From PALSA-555 sp963821325 (GTDB taxonomy: Bacteria > Actinomycetota > Acidimicrobiia > IMCC26256 > PALSA-555), in contig CAWGDC010000005.1 in assembly GCA_963821325.1 (NCBI GenBank), forward strand, positions 124,001 to 188,000: a stretch of 64,000 nt of DNA, in the 5' to 3' direction. Every line of letters starts with the position of its first letter. Within the stretch, counting starts at the first letter, position 1. The position numbers and the translations under genes were made by a program. Below are positions 8,143 through 17,695 of this stretch, piece after piece. Below the pieces are notes generated by a model. That model saw only the letters and a list, made by a program, of their open reading frames with translations. It searched no databases and had not been told where the DNA came from.

Positions 8143-9403
8143 GCTCACCGCCGACTCCGTCCGCGCCGAGGTGCGCGCCTTCGTCGCCGAGGCGTGGGAC
8201 CCCGACCTCTCCGTGTCGTCCTGGTGGGAGCGGCTCGCCGACGCCGGCTGGGCCGTGCCGACCTGGCCGGCCGCGTGGCTCGGCCGCGACCTGCCCCGCG
8301 AGCTCGGGGCCGTCGTCACCAGCGAGCTGCGCGCCCGCGGCGCGATCGGGCCGCCCGCCGGGCTCGGGATGCTCCTCGCCGGCCCCACGATCCTCGCCCA
8401 CGGCACCGACGAGCAGCGCGCCCGGTACCTGCGACCGATCGTCACCGGCCAGGAGGGCTGGTGCCAGCTGTTCAGCGAGCCGGGCGCCGGCTCGGACCTC
8501 GCCAGCCTTCAGACGCGCGCGGAACGCGACGGCGACGAGTGGATCGTGAACGGCCAGAAGGTGTGGACGTCCGGCGCGGGGGTCGCCGACCTCGGGATGC
8601 TGCTCGCCCGCACCAACGCCGACGCCCCCAAGCATCAGGGCATCACCTACTTCTGCTTCCCGATGGACCAGCCCGGCGTCGAGGTCCGCCCGCTCCGCGA
8701 GATGACCGGCCGGGCCCTGTTCAGCGAGGTGTTCTTCGACGACGCCCGCGTCGCCGACGACGCCGTCCTCGGCGGCGTCGATGAGGGCTGGATCGTCGCC
8801 AACACGACGCTCGCCGCCGAACGGGCCGGGCTCGGCAGCGGCGGCGGCGGCGCCGGCGGCTCGGCGTTCCCGGGCCGCAAGGGCGGCATGCTCGACGCGC
8901 GCGCCGGCGACCTCGCGGAGCGGACGAGCCGCGGCGGGGTGCAGCCCGCAGCGTTCGGGCGGGCCTTCGAGCTGCTCGCCGGCCTGGCCGACAAGCTCGG
9001 CCGGGCCGACGACCCGGTCGTGCGGCAGCGCCTCGCTGAGCTGTACACGCTGAACGAGGTCGGGCGCATGACGGCGCTGCGGGTCAAGGCCGCCCGGTCC
9101 ACCGGCCGAGGCCCCGGCCCCGAGGCCAACACCGCCAAGCTGCTCATGAGCCGCATCGCCCGGCTGGCCCGCGACCTCGGCCCCGAGGTACTCGGCCCCG
9201 AAGGCCTCCTCGTCGGGCCCGACACGACCGGCGGTGGCGTCGCGCAGGAGCTCACCCTGTTCGCGCCCGCGCCGTCGATCTACGGCGGCACCGACGAGAT
9301 CCAGAAGAACATCATCGGGGAGCGGGTGCTCGGCCTCCCGAAGGAGCCCGGCCCCGACAAGCACACCCCGTTCCGTGACCTGAAGGTCGGCACCCAGGGC
9401 TGA
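8135..9403 (+). CDS. Acyl-CoA dehydrogenase family protein
   Basis: 422 residues. The FAD-binding/substrate segment is clear: QLFSEPGAGSDLASLQTRAERDGDEWIVNGQKVWTSG, then SEVFFDDARVADDAVLGG, and the C-terminal APAPSIYGGTDEIQKNIIGERVLGLP. A glycine-rich insert (GSGGGGAGGSA) sits in the middle. The family oxidises acyl-CoA thioesters at the alpha-beta carbons, passing electrons to ETF; chain or ring specificity cannot be told. It overlaps the ArsC-like gene and is followed 26 bp later by an acyl-ACP thioesterase-like gene, so the three are probably one operon. Confidence 0.85.
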   Translation: MPELTADSVRAEVRAFVAEAWDPDLSVSSWWERLADAGWAVPTWPAAWLGRDLPRELGAVVTSELRARGAIGPPAGLGMLLAGPTILAHGTDEQRARYLRPIVTGQEGWCQLFSEPGAGSDLASLQTRAERDGDEWIVNGQKVWTSGAGVADLGMLLARTNADAPKHQGITYFCFPMDQPGVEVRPLREMTGRALFSEVFFDDARVADDAVLGGVDEGWIVANTTLAAERAGLGSGGGGAGGSAFPGRKGGMLDARAGDLAERTSRGGVQPAAFGRAFELLAGLADKLGRADDPVVRQRLAELYTLNEVGRMTALRVKAARSTGRGPGPEANTAKLLMSRIARLARDLGPEVLGPEGLLVGPDTTGGGVAQELTLFAPAPSIYGGTDEIQKNIIGERVLGLPKEPGPDKHTPFRDLKVGTQG

Positions 9404-9429
9404 CCGCCCGGCGTGCCACCATCGCTTCG

Positions 9430-10170
9430 GTGCGCACGCCCGACGTCGACCCCGACGAGTTCCGTCCCCAAGCCGGCGCGGGGCGACGCGTCACCCGGGA
9501 GCGACAGGTCCGGCTCGGCGACGTCACCAGCCGCGGCCGGGTCCGGCTCGACGCGCTCGCCTGCTACCTCCAAGACGTCGCCACCGACGACGTCGACGAC
9601 GCCGGCCTCGTCGGCGCGTGGGTGCTGCGCCGCGTCGTGCTGGCGCTCGGGGACCCGCCCCGCTACCGCGACACCGTGTCCCTCACCACCTTCTGCAGCG
9701 GGACGGGCAGCCGATTCGCGGAGCGGCGCACCACCGTCGCCGTGGACGGCCGGGTCGCGGTGGAGGCGGTGGCGCTGTGGGTCTACGTCGACGACGCCGG
9801 CCGCCCCGCTCGGTTGAAGGACTGGTTCTTCGACCTCTACGGCGAGGCCGCGGCCGGCCGTCGGGTGACGAGCCGGCTCCGACACCCGCCCCCCGCCCCC
9901 GACGCCGCGGTCCGCTCGTGGCCGCTGCGCGTGACGGACGTCGACGTGCTCGACCACGTGAACAACGCCGCGTCGTGGGCTGCGGTCGAAGACGAGCTCG
10001 GCCGACGCGAGCCGACGCGCCGGCTGACCCGTGCCGAGATGGAGTACCGCACCCCCGTGGACCTCGGCGAGACGATCGAGCTGCGCACCCGCGCGGCGGA
10101 CGACGGACTGGCGTGCTGGTTGACCCACGGGGACGAGGTGCGCACCTCGGCCGTCGTGTCCTTCTTCTAG
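9430..10170 (+). CDS. Acyl-ACP thioesterase-like (tandem hotdog) protein
   Basis: 246 residues forming two hotdog folds. The first half has VRLGDVTSRGRVRLDALACYLQDVATDD and a hydrophobic WVLRRVVL strand; the second starts at WPLRVTDVDVLDHVNNAASWAAVEDEL, matching the FatA/FatB-like PF01643 arrangement with the D..HVNN..Y/W pattern. Members hydrolyse acyl thioesters. GTG 9430 is the only sensible start. It is convergent with the HTH/LamG-like gene. Confidence 0.75.
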   Translation: MRTPDVDPDEFRPQAGAGRRVTRERQVRLGDVTSRGRVRLDALACYLQDVATDDVDDAGLVGAWVLRRVVLALGDPPRYRDTVSLTTFCSGTGSRFAERRTTVAVDGRVAVEAVALWVYVDDAGRPARLKDWFFDLYGEAAAGRRVTSRLRHPPPAPDAAVRSWPLRVTDVDVLDHVNNAASWAAVEDELGRREPTRRLTRAEMEYRTPVDLGETIELRTRAADDGLACWLTHGDEVRTSAVVSFF

Positions 10171-10199
10171 GCAACGCCGCGCGGCGCCGCCCCGTCGCG

Positions 10200-12072
10200 T
10201 CAGAGGCTGGCGACGCGGAACGACTCGACCGTGACCTCGGTCGTCGCCCAGGCCTGGATGCCGACCCGGTCACCCCGGCAGGGCTCGCGGCCGACCTCGA
10301 GGGTGGCGCGGCTCAGCGCCGGGACCTCGAGGACGGGGTCGCCGTCGATGTCGACGCTCAGCTGGTCGCCGCGCACGGTCAGGCGGGCCACGTGGTGGCC
10401 GAACAGCCGGGCCGGGTCGGTGACCGCGGCGTGGGCGAGCGGACGCCAGTGCTGGCGGCTCCCGTCCCAGAGCCGCACGAGGTAGCCGCCACCACCGGCG
10501 ATCGGGTCCATGTCGAACGAGTAGCCGGAGATGCGGTCGTCGGTCACCGAGGCGCGGAACACGATCCCGAACCCGGAGCCGGTGCGCAGGTCATAGGACG
10601 CCTCGACGATGCAGTCGCCGTCGGCGCTGAGGTTCGTGAGCGCCCAGCGGGCGTCGGCGCGCCGCAACGCCAGGGTGCCGTCGTCGGCCATCGCGGTGGC
10701 GGGGAACACCCCGCCGATCTGCCAGTCGGCGGTCGCCCTCTCGAAGCGCGGCTCGGGCGCGACCGTGGGCACGACGCCGGGCGCGTCGCTCGTCGCCTTC
10801 CAGGCGATCGGCTCGGCCGGCTTGATGATCGGACGCGCGTCGTCGCGAAGCGGCTCGGGCGGCTCCGGCACGGTGTCGTCGCCCGGGTCGCGCCGCATCG
10901 GGTCGTCGACGACGATGGCGTCGAGCCCCAGCCCGCCGAACGGGTCGGCGGGCGGATCGATCTCGTGGTGCTCGCCGGCTGCCGGGTCGTCGACCATCGG
11001 CGGCGGCGCGAACGGGTCGTCGATGACCACGCCGCCCGTGCCGTTCCCGTTCGAGGCCGTCGGCTCCGGGCGCAGCGGCTCGGCCCACGCGGGCGGCGGC
11101 GGCGCGAACGGGTCGGGGGGTAGGGGCCGCGGCGCGAGGGGGTCCTCCGCCGACGGGGGCGCGAACGGGTCGCGCACGCTCGCGGCCGCGGCGTGCGGGT
11201 CGACCGGTCCGGCGAACGGGTCGGAGGCCGGTGGCATCGGCGCGCCAGTCATCGGCATCTCGGTCGGCGTGGCCGGCGACGCCAGTGGGCTGATCGCGGC
11301 GGCGGGCTCGATCAACGGCGTGACGACCTCAGGGGCATCCGGTGACGCCCACCCGGGTGGCGGGGCGGCGACGCCGGACGGCGGCGCGGCGAAGTCGACC
11401 GGGAGGGGACGCTCGGCCGCGAACGGGTCGACGGGCGCCGGGCCGGAGAAGAACTGCTCGATCGCCGGCGAATCCGGACTGCCCCGCAGGACGGCGTAGG
11501 GGTCCTCGTGCGACACCTCGCGCATCGGACTCGGCAGCGACCGGGGCGGCAGGATCATCGACCGGAGCCGGACCGCCTCCTCGTGCGACACGCCGGTCAG
11601 CTGCACGAGCCGCGTCTCGATCGACTCGGGTGTGCCGCCGAGCGCGTCGGCGAGCGCCGCGAGGTCGGGTTGGCGCAGCGGCGTCGTCCCGCCGGGCGGC
11701 ACCTCGCGCAGCTCGGCGATCATCGACAGGTACTCGCGCAGCATGTCGTCCGGCTCGGCGGGGTTGCGCAACCGACGGACGGTGTCGCCGACCCCGATGG
11801 TCGACAGGTCAGGTGAGATGTGCAGTGGGTCGCGTTCGCGGCAGGAGGTCGGACACGTCGACGCCGCACGATCCGGCGAGGCACCACAGGTCGCTCTCGG
11901 GGACCTCGGCGCGGCCGCGCTCGTAGGCGGCCAGCTCGCGGCGCGTCAGGCCCGCCGAGCGCGCGACGACCGTCCGGGACAGCCCCTGTTGCTTGCGGAC
12001 CTGCCGGAGGTGCCGGCCGACGTCCTTCGGCGAGGGCTGGTCCCGACCGGCCTGCTCGGCGGTCTTGGCCAT
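10200..12072 (-). CDS. HTH-Pro-rich linker-LamG-like domain protein (one frameshift)
   Basis: From ATG 12072: an XRE-type helix-turn-helix (VGRHLRQVRKQQGLSRTVVARSAGLTRRELAAYERG, residues about 17-52). After LLP the frame stops at 11809, but one frame over the text continues as RERDPLHISPDLSTIGVGDTVRRLRNPAEPDDMLREYL, so one indel near 11,848 splits a single gene of about 620 residues. A 250-residue Pro-rich linker with repeated DPFAPP-like units follows, then a C-terminal beta-sandwich (about 170 residues; WQIGGVFPATAM...FGIVFRASVTDDRISGYSF...VGIQAWATTEVTVESFRV) resembling LamG/DUF1080-type concanavalin folds. A DNA-binding domain joined to a ligand-binding-like sandwich is unusual; no transmembrane helix is evident. 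Confidence 0.65.
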
Positions 12073-12149
12073 GGCGTCGTATCGGCCGGCCGGGCCGGTC
12101 GCTGAAGGGCGTATGGTCCCGCCCGCCAGGCCGGCAGGGGAGGACTCCG

Positions 12150-12914
12150 ATGGCGGACGACGGCTTCGACGGCAAGGCGGTGCTGGTCACGGGGGGCGCC
12201 TCGGGGCTCGGGGAGGCCGCCGTGGGGCTCCTCGCCACCCGGGGCGCCCGGGTGGTCGTCGCCGACCTGGACGCCGACCGGGGTGCCGCGGTCGTCGAGG
12301 CGGTCCGGGCCGACGGGGGCGAGGCCGTGTTCTGCGCCACCGACGTCACCCGGGAGGCCGACGTCGCGGCGGCGGTCGCCACCGCGCTCGACACCTTCGG
12401 GCGCCTCGACGCCGCGATCAACAACGCCGGGACGACGGGGCCGTCGAACCTGACCGCCGACTACTCCCTCGAGGACTGGAACCGGGTCCTCGCCCTCAAC
12501 CTCACCGGGGTGTTCCTCGGACTGAAGCACGAGATCCCGGCGATCGTCGCCCAGGGCGGCGGCGCGATCGTGAACACGTCGTCGGGGGCGGGCCTCGTCG
12601 GCTTCGCCGGGCTGCCCGCCTACGTCGCGAGCAAGCACGGGGTGATCGGGCTCACCCGCGCCGCGGCGCTCGAGTACGTGAAAGCCGGGGTGCGGATCAA
12701 CGCCGTCTGCCCGGGCAGCACCCGCACCCCGATGCTCGAGGGGTTCATGGGTGGCGACCCCGCCCTGGAGAAGGCCATGGCCAACTCGGCGCCGATCGGG
12801 CGGCTGGCCCGCCCGGTCGAGATCGCTCAGGCGATGGTCTGGCTGTTGTCCGACGCGGCCTCGTTCGTCGTCGGCCACGCCTTCGCGGTCGACGGCGGCG
12901 CCGTCGTCATGTGA
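12150..12914 (+). CDS. SDR family oxidoreductase
   Basis: 254 residues, classical SDR: TGGASGLGEAA cofactor loop, D-L-D acidic residue after beta-2 suggesting NAD(H), NNAGTTG, NTSSGAG and catalytic YVASK, with FAVDGGAVVM at the C-terminus. ATG 12150 has GGGGAGG 6 nt upstream and a TATGGT box at 12112. The gene's 3' end overlaps the open frame of the convergent PhyH gene. Substrate unknown; homologues act on 3-hydroxyacyl-CoA or steroid alcohols. Confidence 0.85.
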   Translation: MADDGFDGKAVLVTGGASGLGEAAVGLLATRGARVVVADLDADRGAAVVEAVRADGGEAVFCATDVTREADVAAAVATALDTFGRLDAAINNAGTTGPSNLTADYSLEDWNRVLALNLTGVFLGLKHEIPAIVAQGGGAIVNTSSGAGLVGFAGLPAYVASKHGVIGLTRAAALEYVKAGVRINAVCPGSTRTPMLEGFMGGDPALEKAMANSAPIGRLARPVEIAQAMVWLLSDAASFVVGHAFAVDGGAVVM

Positions 12915-13768
12915 GTCGCCAAGTCATCCTGTTCGACGCCCTCGGCGAGCAGCGTCTCGATCTGGTCCCACACCATCGGGTCGTCGTTGGGGACGTCGCC
13001 GAGCATCTCGACCGGGTCGTGCTTGTCGATGTGGCCGATCAGCCCGGTGTAGATGCCGTAGCCGACGAGGCGGCGCAGCCGCGGCGAGAACCCGGCCGCG
13101 ATCTCCCGCGGGATCCCGAGCTGCTGGTTCTCCTGCTGGCGGATCCACCCGGCGCAGTAGTTCATCGCGACACCGACGCGCTTCGCGTCCGTGCGGTTCG
13201 CGCCGCCCCCGTGCCACAGGCTGCCGTGCCAGACGAGCACGCTGCCCTTCGGCATCTCGGCGGCGATCGACTCGTAGGGTGCGCCGTAGTCGGGTGACGC
13301 GTCCGCGAGGTGGGTCCCGGGGATGAGGCGCGTCGCGCCATTCGCCTCGGTGAAGTCCGTGAGCGCCCACATGGTGTTGCACACCGTCGGGACGTGCGGC
13401 TTCGGGATCGGGATCAGCTGATCGTCGGCGTGGATCGGCTGCGCCGTCTCCCCGGGCAGGATCGTGATCGACGACAGCGACGACACCAGGCAGCCCGGGT
13501 CGAGCACCCCCTCGACGATCGGGAGCACCTGCTCGTGCACCGGGACGGCCTCGAAGCGCTTCCCGAACGCGAGCAGGTTGTAGACCCGCAGCGTGTGGCT
13601 GCCCTCGAAGCTGTTCTGTGACGGCTGGACGTCGAAGTACCGCTCGAGGCGCTCCAAGTCCGCGGCGAGGCCGTCCACGAGGTCGGGCTCGATGACCCGC
13701 TCGAGGATGGTGTAGCCGTCGCGCTGGACGGCGGCGACGTGCGCGTCGATCGTCGCGGGGTCGAGCAC
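12827..13768 (-). CDS. Phytanoyl-CoA dioxygenase (PhyH) family protein
   Basis: About 313 residues. Fe(II)/2-oxoglutarate dioxygenase features: QPIHADDQL (HxD pair) and, 100 residues later, LVWHGSLWHGGGANRTDAKRVGVAMNYC with the distal His and the Arg for 2-oxoglutarate. The last 30 residues run 88 bp into the convergent SDR, so the true end may be nearer 12,920 if an indel is present. GTG 13768 is 6 nt from a TAGCCT box. Family members hydroxylate fatty acyl-CoA or small molecules; substrate not predictable. Confidence 0.8.
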   Translation of the reverse strand: MLDPATIDAHVAAVQRDGYTILERVIEPDLVDGLAADLERLERYFDVQPSQNSFEGSHTLRVYNLLAFGKRFEAVPVHEQVLPIVEGVLDPGCLVSSLSSITILPGETAQPIHADDQLIPIPKPHVPTVCNTMWALTDFTEANGATRLIPGTHLADASPDYGAPYESIAAEMPKGSVLVWHGSLWHGGGANRTDAKRVGVAMNYCAGWIRQQENQQLGIPREIAAGFSPRLRRLVGYGIYTGLIGHIDKHDPVEMLGDVPNDDPMVWDQIETLLAEGVEQDDLATHMTTAPPSTAKAWPTTNEAASDNSQTIA

Positions 13769-13774
13769 ACCTCG

Positions 13775-13784
13775 AGGCTACCGT
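13775..13784. promoter_or_regulatory. Back-to-back -10 boxes (PhyH / gamma-CA-like)
   Basis: aggctaccgt holds TACCGT on plus (13779-13784, 8 nt before ATG 13793) and TAGCCT on minus (13780-13775, 6 nt before GTG 13768). Only 24 bp separate the two starts, so both transcripts would be nearly leaderless. Confidence 0.5.
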
Positions 13785-13792
13785 CGCCGGGC

Positions 13793-14323
13793 ATGGCCAT
13801 CTACCGGCTCGGTGACGCGGTCCCCGACGTGCACCCCGACGCCTGGGTGCATCCCGACGCGACCGTCATCGGCAACGTCACCCTCGGCGCCGACACGACG
13901 GTGTGGCCCCAGGCGGTGCTGCGTGGCGACTACGGCTGGATCCGGATCGGGGCCCGCACCTCGATCCAGGACGGGACGGTCATCCACTGCACCGCCCAGC
14001 TGCCCACGATCGTCGGGGACGACTGCGTCGTCGGCCACCTGGCGCACCTGGAGTGCTGCACCGTCGAGGACCGCGCGCTCGTGGGCACGAACGCCGTGGT
14101 GCTGCACCGCGCCGTGGTGCGCACCCACGCCCTCGTCGGTGCCAGCGCCCTCGTGCCCAACGGCATGGAGGTCCCGTCCCGCGCTATGGCGCTCGGCGTC
14201 CCCGCGCGGCTGCGCCTCGACAGCGTCGACGCCGACGAGATCGAGCGGAACGCCGCGAACTACGTCCGCAACGGCCGCCGCTACCGCTCGGGAATGCAGC
14301 GCCTCGACGACGTGACGGGATAG
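13793..14323 (+). CDS. Gamma-carbonic-anhydrase-like hexapeptide-repeat protein
   Basis: 176 residues of left-handed beta-helix hexapeptide repeats (VHPDATVIGNVTLGADTTVWPQAVLRGD, IGARTSIQDGTVIHC, VVGHLAHLECCTVEDRALVGTNAVVLHRAVV). VIHC and GHLAHLE provide His at the places where gamma-CA family proteins bind metal. Proteins of this type (YrdA/PaaY-like) may be carbonic anhydrases or CoA thioesterases; activity is unproven. Divergent from the PhyH gene through a shared promoter. Confidence 0.8.
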   Translation: MAIYRLGDAVPDVHPDAWVHPDATVIGNVTLGADTTVWPQAVLRGDYGWIRIGARTSIQDGTVIHCTAQLPTIVGDDCVVGHLAHLECCTVEDRALVGTNAVVLHRAVVRTHALVGASALVPNGMEVPSRAMALGVPARLRLDSVDADEIERNAANYVRNGRRYRSGMQRLDDVTG

Positions 14324-14329
14324 CCCGCG

Positions 14330-15244
14330 CTACGACGCGTCGTCGCGATAGACGTCCGGCTCGAGGTAGATGACGCGGGCGTGGGGCACGCGGGCGCGGA
14401 TCCGCGTCTCGATGCGGTCGATCGCCCGGGCCGTGTCGGGCTCGGCGGCGGCCGTGAGGTCGATCTTCGCCGCGACGAGGAGCTCCTCGGGGCCCAGGTG
14501 CTCGGTGCGCAGGTGGATCACGCGCTCCACCTCGGGGCCGGCGAGGATCGCCGTGCGGATGGTCTGCACGTCGTCCGCCGACGCGGCCTCGCCGATGAGC
14601 AGGCTCTTTGTCTCGACCGCGAGGAGCGTCGCGATGACGCCGAGCAGCACCCCGATCGCGACGCTCGCCGCCGCGTCATAGGTCGGGTCACCAGTCGCGA
14701 CCGTGAGGCCGAGCCCGGCCCCGGCGAGCGCCAGCCCGACGATCCCGCCGAAGTCCTCGAGCAGCACCACCGGCAGCTCCGGGGCCTTCGCCGTGCGGAT
14801 GAACCCCCACCAGCTCTGGTCGCCGCGCACCTGGTTCGCGGCCCGCGTCGCGGTGCGAAGCGACAGGCTCTCGAGGACGAGCGCCACGCCGAGCACGATG
14901 AACCCGACGACCGGCTGGTCGACCGCCTCGAGGTGCGCCAGCTTCGTCGCGCCCTCGTACACGGCGAACAGGGAGCCGAGCGAGAACAGGACGAGCGCGA
15001 CAACGAACGCGAAGAAGTACCGCTCGCGCCCGAACCCGAAGGGGTGCTCGGTGGTCGGCTCGCGCTGGGACCGCCGGCCGCCGAGCCCGAGGATCGCCTC
15101 GTTCCCCGAGTCGGCGACCGAGTGGATCGCCTCGGCGAGCAGCGCGGCCGCGCCGGTGACCGCGAAGGCGACGAACTTCGCGGCGGCGATGGCGAGGTTC
15201 GCGGCGAGCGCCGCGACGACGGCCCGCCGGCTTCCCTCCTCCAC
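14330..15244 (-). CDS. Cation diffusion facilitator family transporter
   Basis: 304 residues, about five to six membrane helices followed by a cytoplasmic domain. EAIHSVADSGNEAILGLGGRRS carries the H..D metal site of TM2, and EHPFGFGRERYFFAFVVALVLFSLG is the conserved HPfGfGRe block. The C-terminal domain (VERVIHLRTEHLGPEELLVAAKIDL) has the ferredoxin-like fold of CDF proteins. It likely exports Zn(II), Mn(II) or Fe(II) against protons. GTG 15244 abuts the metallopeptidase gene stop (15251), so the two are co-transcribed. Confidence 0.85.
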   Translation of the reverse strand: MEEGSRRAVVAALAANLAIAAAKFVAFAVTGAAALLAEAIHSVADSGNEAILGLGGRRSQREPTTEHPFGFGRERYFFAFVVALVLFSLGSLFAVYEGATKLAHLEAVDQPVVGFIVLGVALVLESLSLRTATRAANQVRGDQSWWGFIRTAKAPELPVVLLEDFGGIVGLALAGAGLGLTVATGDPTYDAAASVAIGVLLGVIATLLAVETKSLLIGEAASADDVQTIRTAILAGPEVERVIHLRTEHLGPEELLVAAKIDLTAAAEPDTARAIDRIETRIRARVPHARVIYLEPDVYRDDAS

Positions 15245-15250
15245 CGGCGC

Positions 15251-15914
15251 CTACCCGGCCGGTTCCACGGACCACACCGCCGTCGCGGCGACCCGACACG
15301 CCGCGGCGCCGGTGCGCAACACGAGCAGCGACTCGTCGTGCTCCAGCGCCTCGAGGACGCCCACGACCGGCGCGGCCTCCCCGGCGTGGACCGTCACCGG
15401 CCGGGTCAGCGAGAGCCGCAGCCGCTCGTCCCAGCCGTACCGCCACCGCCCGTCGGGTCCCTGGCGGGGCGGCGCGCCGACGCGGACCCGCTCGGCGCGG
15501 TAGGCGTCCGTGAGGGCCTGGGCCCGCTCGGCGCCGCAGAACTCGGCGGTCGTGTCGAGCACCAGGCGGGTGAACGTCGCGCCGTGCGTCGGCAGATCCT
15601 GCTTGGTCGTGCAGCGCCCAGTGGGCGAGCTCGTGCAGCACGACCCCCTTCGTGCGATACCGGCGGGGCAGCGTGATCGACCAGCCGTCGTCCCCGTCGG
15701 CGAAGTAGGCGGTGCGCGCCCCGTTGCCGGGCCGCAGCCGCGGGATCCGGTCGAGCGTCAGCGACGGGAACCGGCCGTGCCACCACAGCGTCCCCACGAC
15801 CCGCTCCGCGAACCGGGCGCACGCCGCGAGGCCGGGCAGCGGGCTGGCGGGCAGCGGCATCTCGGCGCGATAGACGCGGGCGCGCTGCACGTCTCGCGGC
15901 CTCGTGGTCGGCAT
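15251..15914 (-). CDS. TIGR04338-like putative metallohydrolase (frameshifted)
   Basis: The N-terminus TRPRDVQRARVYRAEMPLP and the zinc-type motif GVVLHELAHWALH (HExxH) fit the TIGR04338 family of small actinobacterial metallohydrolases. One indel near 15,600 changes frame; the rest reads LPTHGATFTRLVLDTTAEFCGAERAQAL, giving the third His/acid region, and ends WSVEPAG. Corrected length about 221 residues. ATG 15914. Likely cytosolic; substrate unknown. Confidence 0.65.
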
Positions 15915-15958
15915 CGCCGGCCAGGGTACGAGTCGGCGCGCCGCCGCCCGTGGCAACG

Positions 15959-16759
15959 TCAGCCGAGGTGCAGGTCGGTGCCGGGCGCCAACGGCGCGGT
16001 GCCCTGGCCCCCCATGATCCCGTGCTCGGCCCGCAACGCGGCCATGCTCTCGTTGCGCCCCGAGTACGAGTCCGGCTGGCGCACCATCCACACGATGCCC
16101 TCGGCGGCCACCTCGCTCGGCTCCCACGACGAGTGATCCTGCCCCGGCGTGTTCGCGACGAAGCCCTCCGACGCCACCGGGACGTCGATGCGGAACGTGT
16201 TCACCGCGATCGCGGCGGCGCGCAGCTGCGCCGCGACGGAGACGGTGAGGTGCTCGAGCGCGATCTTCGCCATGCCGTACGCCATCAGCCCCGGGTAGTA
16301 GTCGAGCGCCGCCGCCGACGACACGTTCACGACCCGGCCGCCGCCACGGGCCCGCATCGACGGCAGCACGGCCCGGATGGCGAGCAGCGGGGCGCGCAGG
16401 TCGACGCTGAGGACCAGGTCGAAGCGCTTCATCTCCAGGTCGAGGTCGCCGGGGAACGTGATCGCGGCGTTGTTCACGAGCACGTCGACGCCGCCGTACG
16501 CGTCGACGGTCTGGTCGACCATCGCCTCGACGTCGTCGTCGTCGGCCAGGTTCGTCGGCACGGCCATCGCCTCGCCGCCCGCGTCGGTGATGCGTCGCAC
16601 CGTCTCGTCGATCGTGCCGGGCAGCCGCAGCGGCGCGTCGTCCGTGGCGCGGGCCGCGCACGCGACCCGGACCCCTTCGGCGGCGAGCGCCACCGCGGTG
16701 GCCGCGCCCACCCCTCGACTCGCGCCGGTGACGATCGCGACCTTGCCGCCGAGGTCCAT
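15959..16759 (-). CDS. SDR family oxidoreductase
   Basis: 266 residues: TGASRGVGAAT, NNAAITFPGDLDLEMKRFDLVLSVDL, NVSSAAAL and Y-G-M-A-K as the catalytic pair. The C-terminal part (SSWEPSEVAAEGIVWMVRQ) resembles SDRs annotated as 3-oxoacyl-ACP reductase-like in actinobacteria. ATG 16759 directly follows the LigD-polymerase stop by 11 bp on the same strand. A strongly acidic DDDD segment follows the NAD(P) half. Substrate unknown. Confidence 0.8.
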   Translation of the reverse strand: MDLGGKVAIVTGASRGVGAATAVALAAEGVRVACAARATDDAPLRLPGTIDETVRRITDAGGEAMAVPTNLADDDDVEAMVDQTVDAYGGVDVLVNNAAITFPGDLDLEMKRFDLVLSVDLRAPLLAIRAVLPSMRARGGGRVVNVSSAAALDYYPGLMAYGMAKIALEHLTVSVAAQLRAAAIAVNTFRIDVPVASEGFVANTPGQDHSSWEPSEVAAEGIVWMVRQPDSYSGRNESMAALRAEHGIMGGQGTAPLAPGTDLHLG

Positions 16760-16770
16760 CGGGGCGGAGG

Positions 16771-17688
16771 TTATGCGCCCGCCGTCGGCCCGCCGAGGGA
16801 CGGGAGCTGCTGGTCGGCGTCGAGGTTCGCCGCGTAGGCGTCCCCGATCCGCGTCACCCGCTCGAGCACCTGATCGGCGTCGAACGCCAGCGCGGCCGGG
16901 TCCCCGACCTCGAGCGCGTCGGAGACCTCGTCCCAGGTGACCGGCGTCGAGACCATCGGGCGCGGCTGGGCCCGCAGCGAGTACGCCGCCACCGTGGTCT
17001 TGTGCCGGTCGTTCTGGCTCCAGTCCACGAAGACCCGGTTGGCTCGCTGCTCCTTCGCCATCAGGACCGTGACCTGGTCCGGGGCGCGCTTGGCGAGCAG
17101 CTGCCCGAGGGCGAGCGCCACCGCCTTCGTGTCGTCGGCGGTCGCACCCCGGACCGGCACGGCGAGGTGCAGGCCCTTGCTGCCCGACGTCTTCACCACG
17201 CTTATCAGGCCGAGGCTCTCCAACGTGGCGCGCAGGTCGAGCGCCACCCGGGCGCAGGCCAGCACGTCCGCCGGCGGCCCCGGGTCGAGGTCGAACACCA
17301 TCGACGTCGGGTGGTCCGGATCCGCGACCCGGGCCTGGAGGGTGTGCAGCTCGAGCGCGGCCAGGTTCGCCATCCACACCAGCGTCGCCGCGTCGTCGAC
17401 GACGCACGCGACGAGACCGGGATCGACCTGGCCGGTGTGGACCCACCCGGGGGCGTGCGACGGGCAGCGCTTCTCGAAGAACGAGTTGCCCTCCACCCCG
17501 TCGGGGAAGCGGACCATCGTCACCGCCCGGCCCGCGAGGTGGGGGAGCATCACCGGCGCGACCTTCGAGTAGTAGGCGATCACCGCCGCCTTCGTGGTGC
17601 CGGTGGCGGGATAGAGGACCTTCTCCAGGTTCGAGAGGGTGAGGTGGCGGCCCTCGACGTCGATCACGGCTTTGGATCCGGCCGCCAC
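16771..17688 (-). CDS. LigD-type NHEJ polymerase (primase-polymerase domain)
   Basis: 305 residues comprising only the polymerase domain: LTLSNLEKVLYPATGTTKAAVIAYY at the start, HTLQARVADPDHPTSMVFDLDPGP with the catalytic D-L-D, and VKTSGSKGLHLAVPV, all standard for LigD-Pol. Neither ligase nor nuclease domain is attached. In non-homologous end joining this polymerase fills gaps at broken ends held by Ku. GTG 17688 is divergent from ku with only 18 bp between the starts; a TAGGTT box (minus strand 17701-17696) is 7 nt upstream. Confidence 0.9.
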   Translation of the reverse strand: MAAGSKAVIDVEGRHLTLSNLEKVLYPATGTTKAAVIAYYSKVAPVMLPHLAGRAVTMVRFPDGVEGNSFFEKRCPSHAPGWVHTGQVDPGLVACVVDDAATLVWMANLAALELHTLQARVADPDHPTSMVFDLDPGPPADVLACARVALDLRATLESLGLISVVKTSGSKGLHLAVPVRGATADDTKAVALALGQLLAKRAPDQVTVLMAKEQRANRVFVDWSQNDRHKTTVAAYSLRAQPRPMVSTPVTWDEVSDALEVGDPAALAFDADQVLERVTRIGDAYAANLDADQQLPSLGGPTAGA

Positions 17689-17695
17689 GTCTGCG

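Noticed and set aside
10171..10199. GC-rich hairpin between convergent thioesterase and HTH genes as a terminator
   Set aside because: Short irregular GC palindromes (gccgcgcggc) are expected at this GC content and no U-tract follows.
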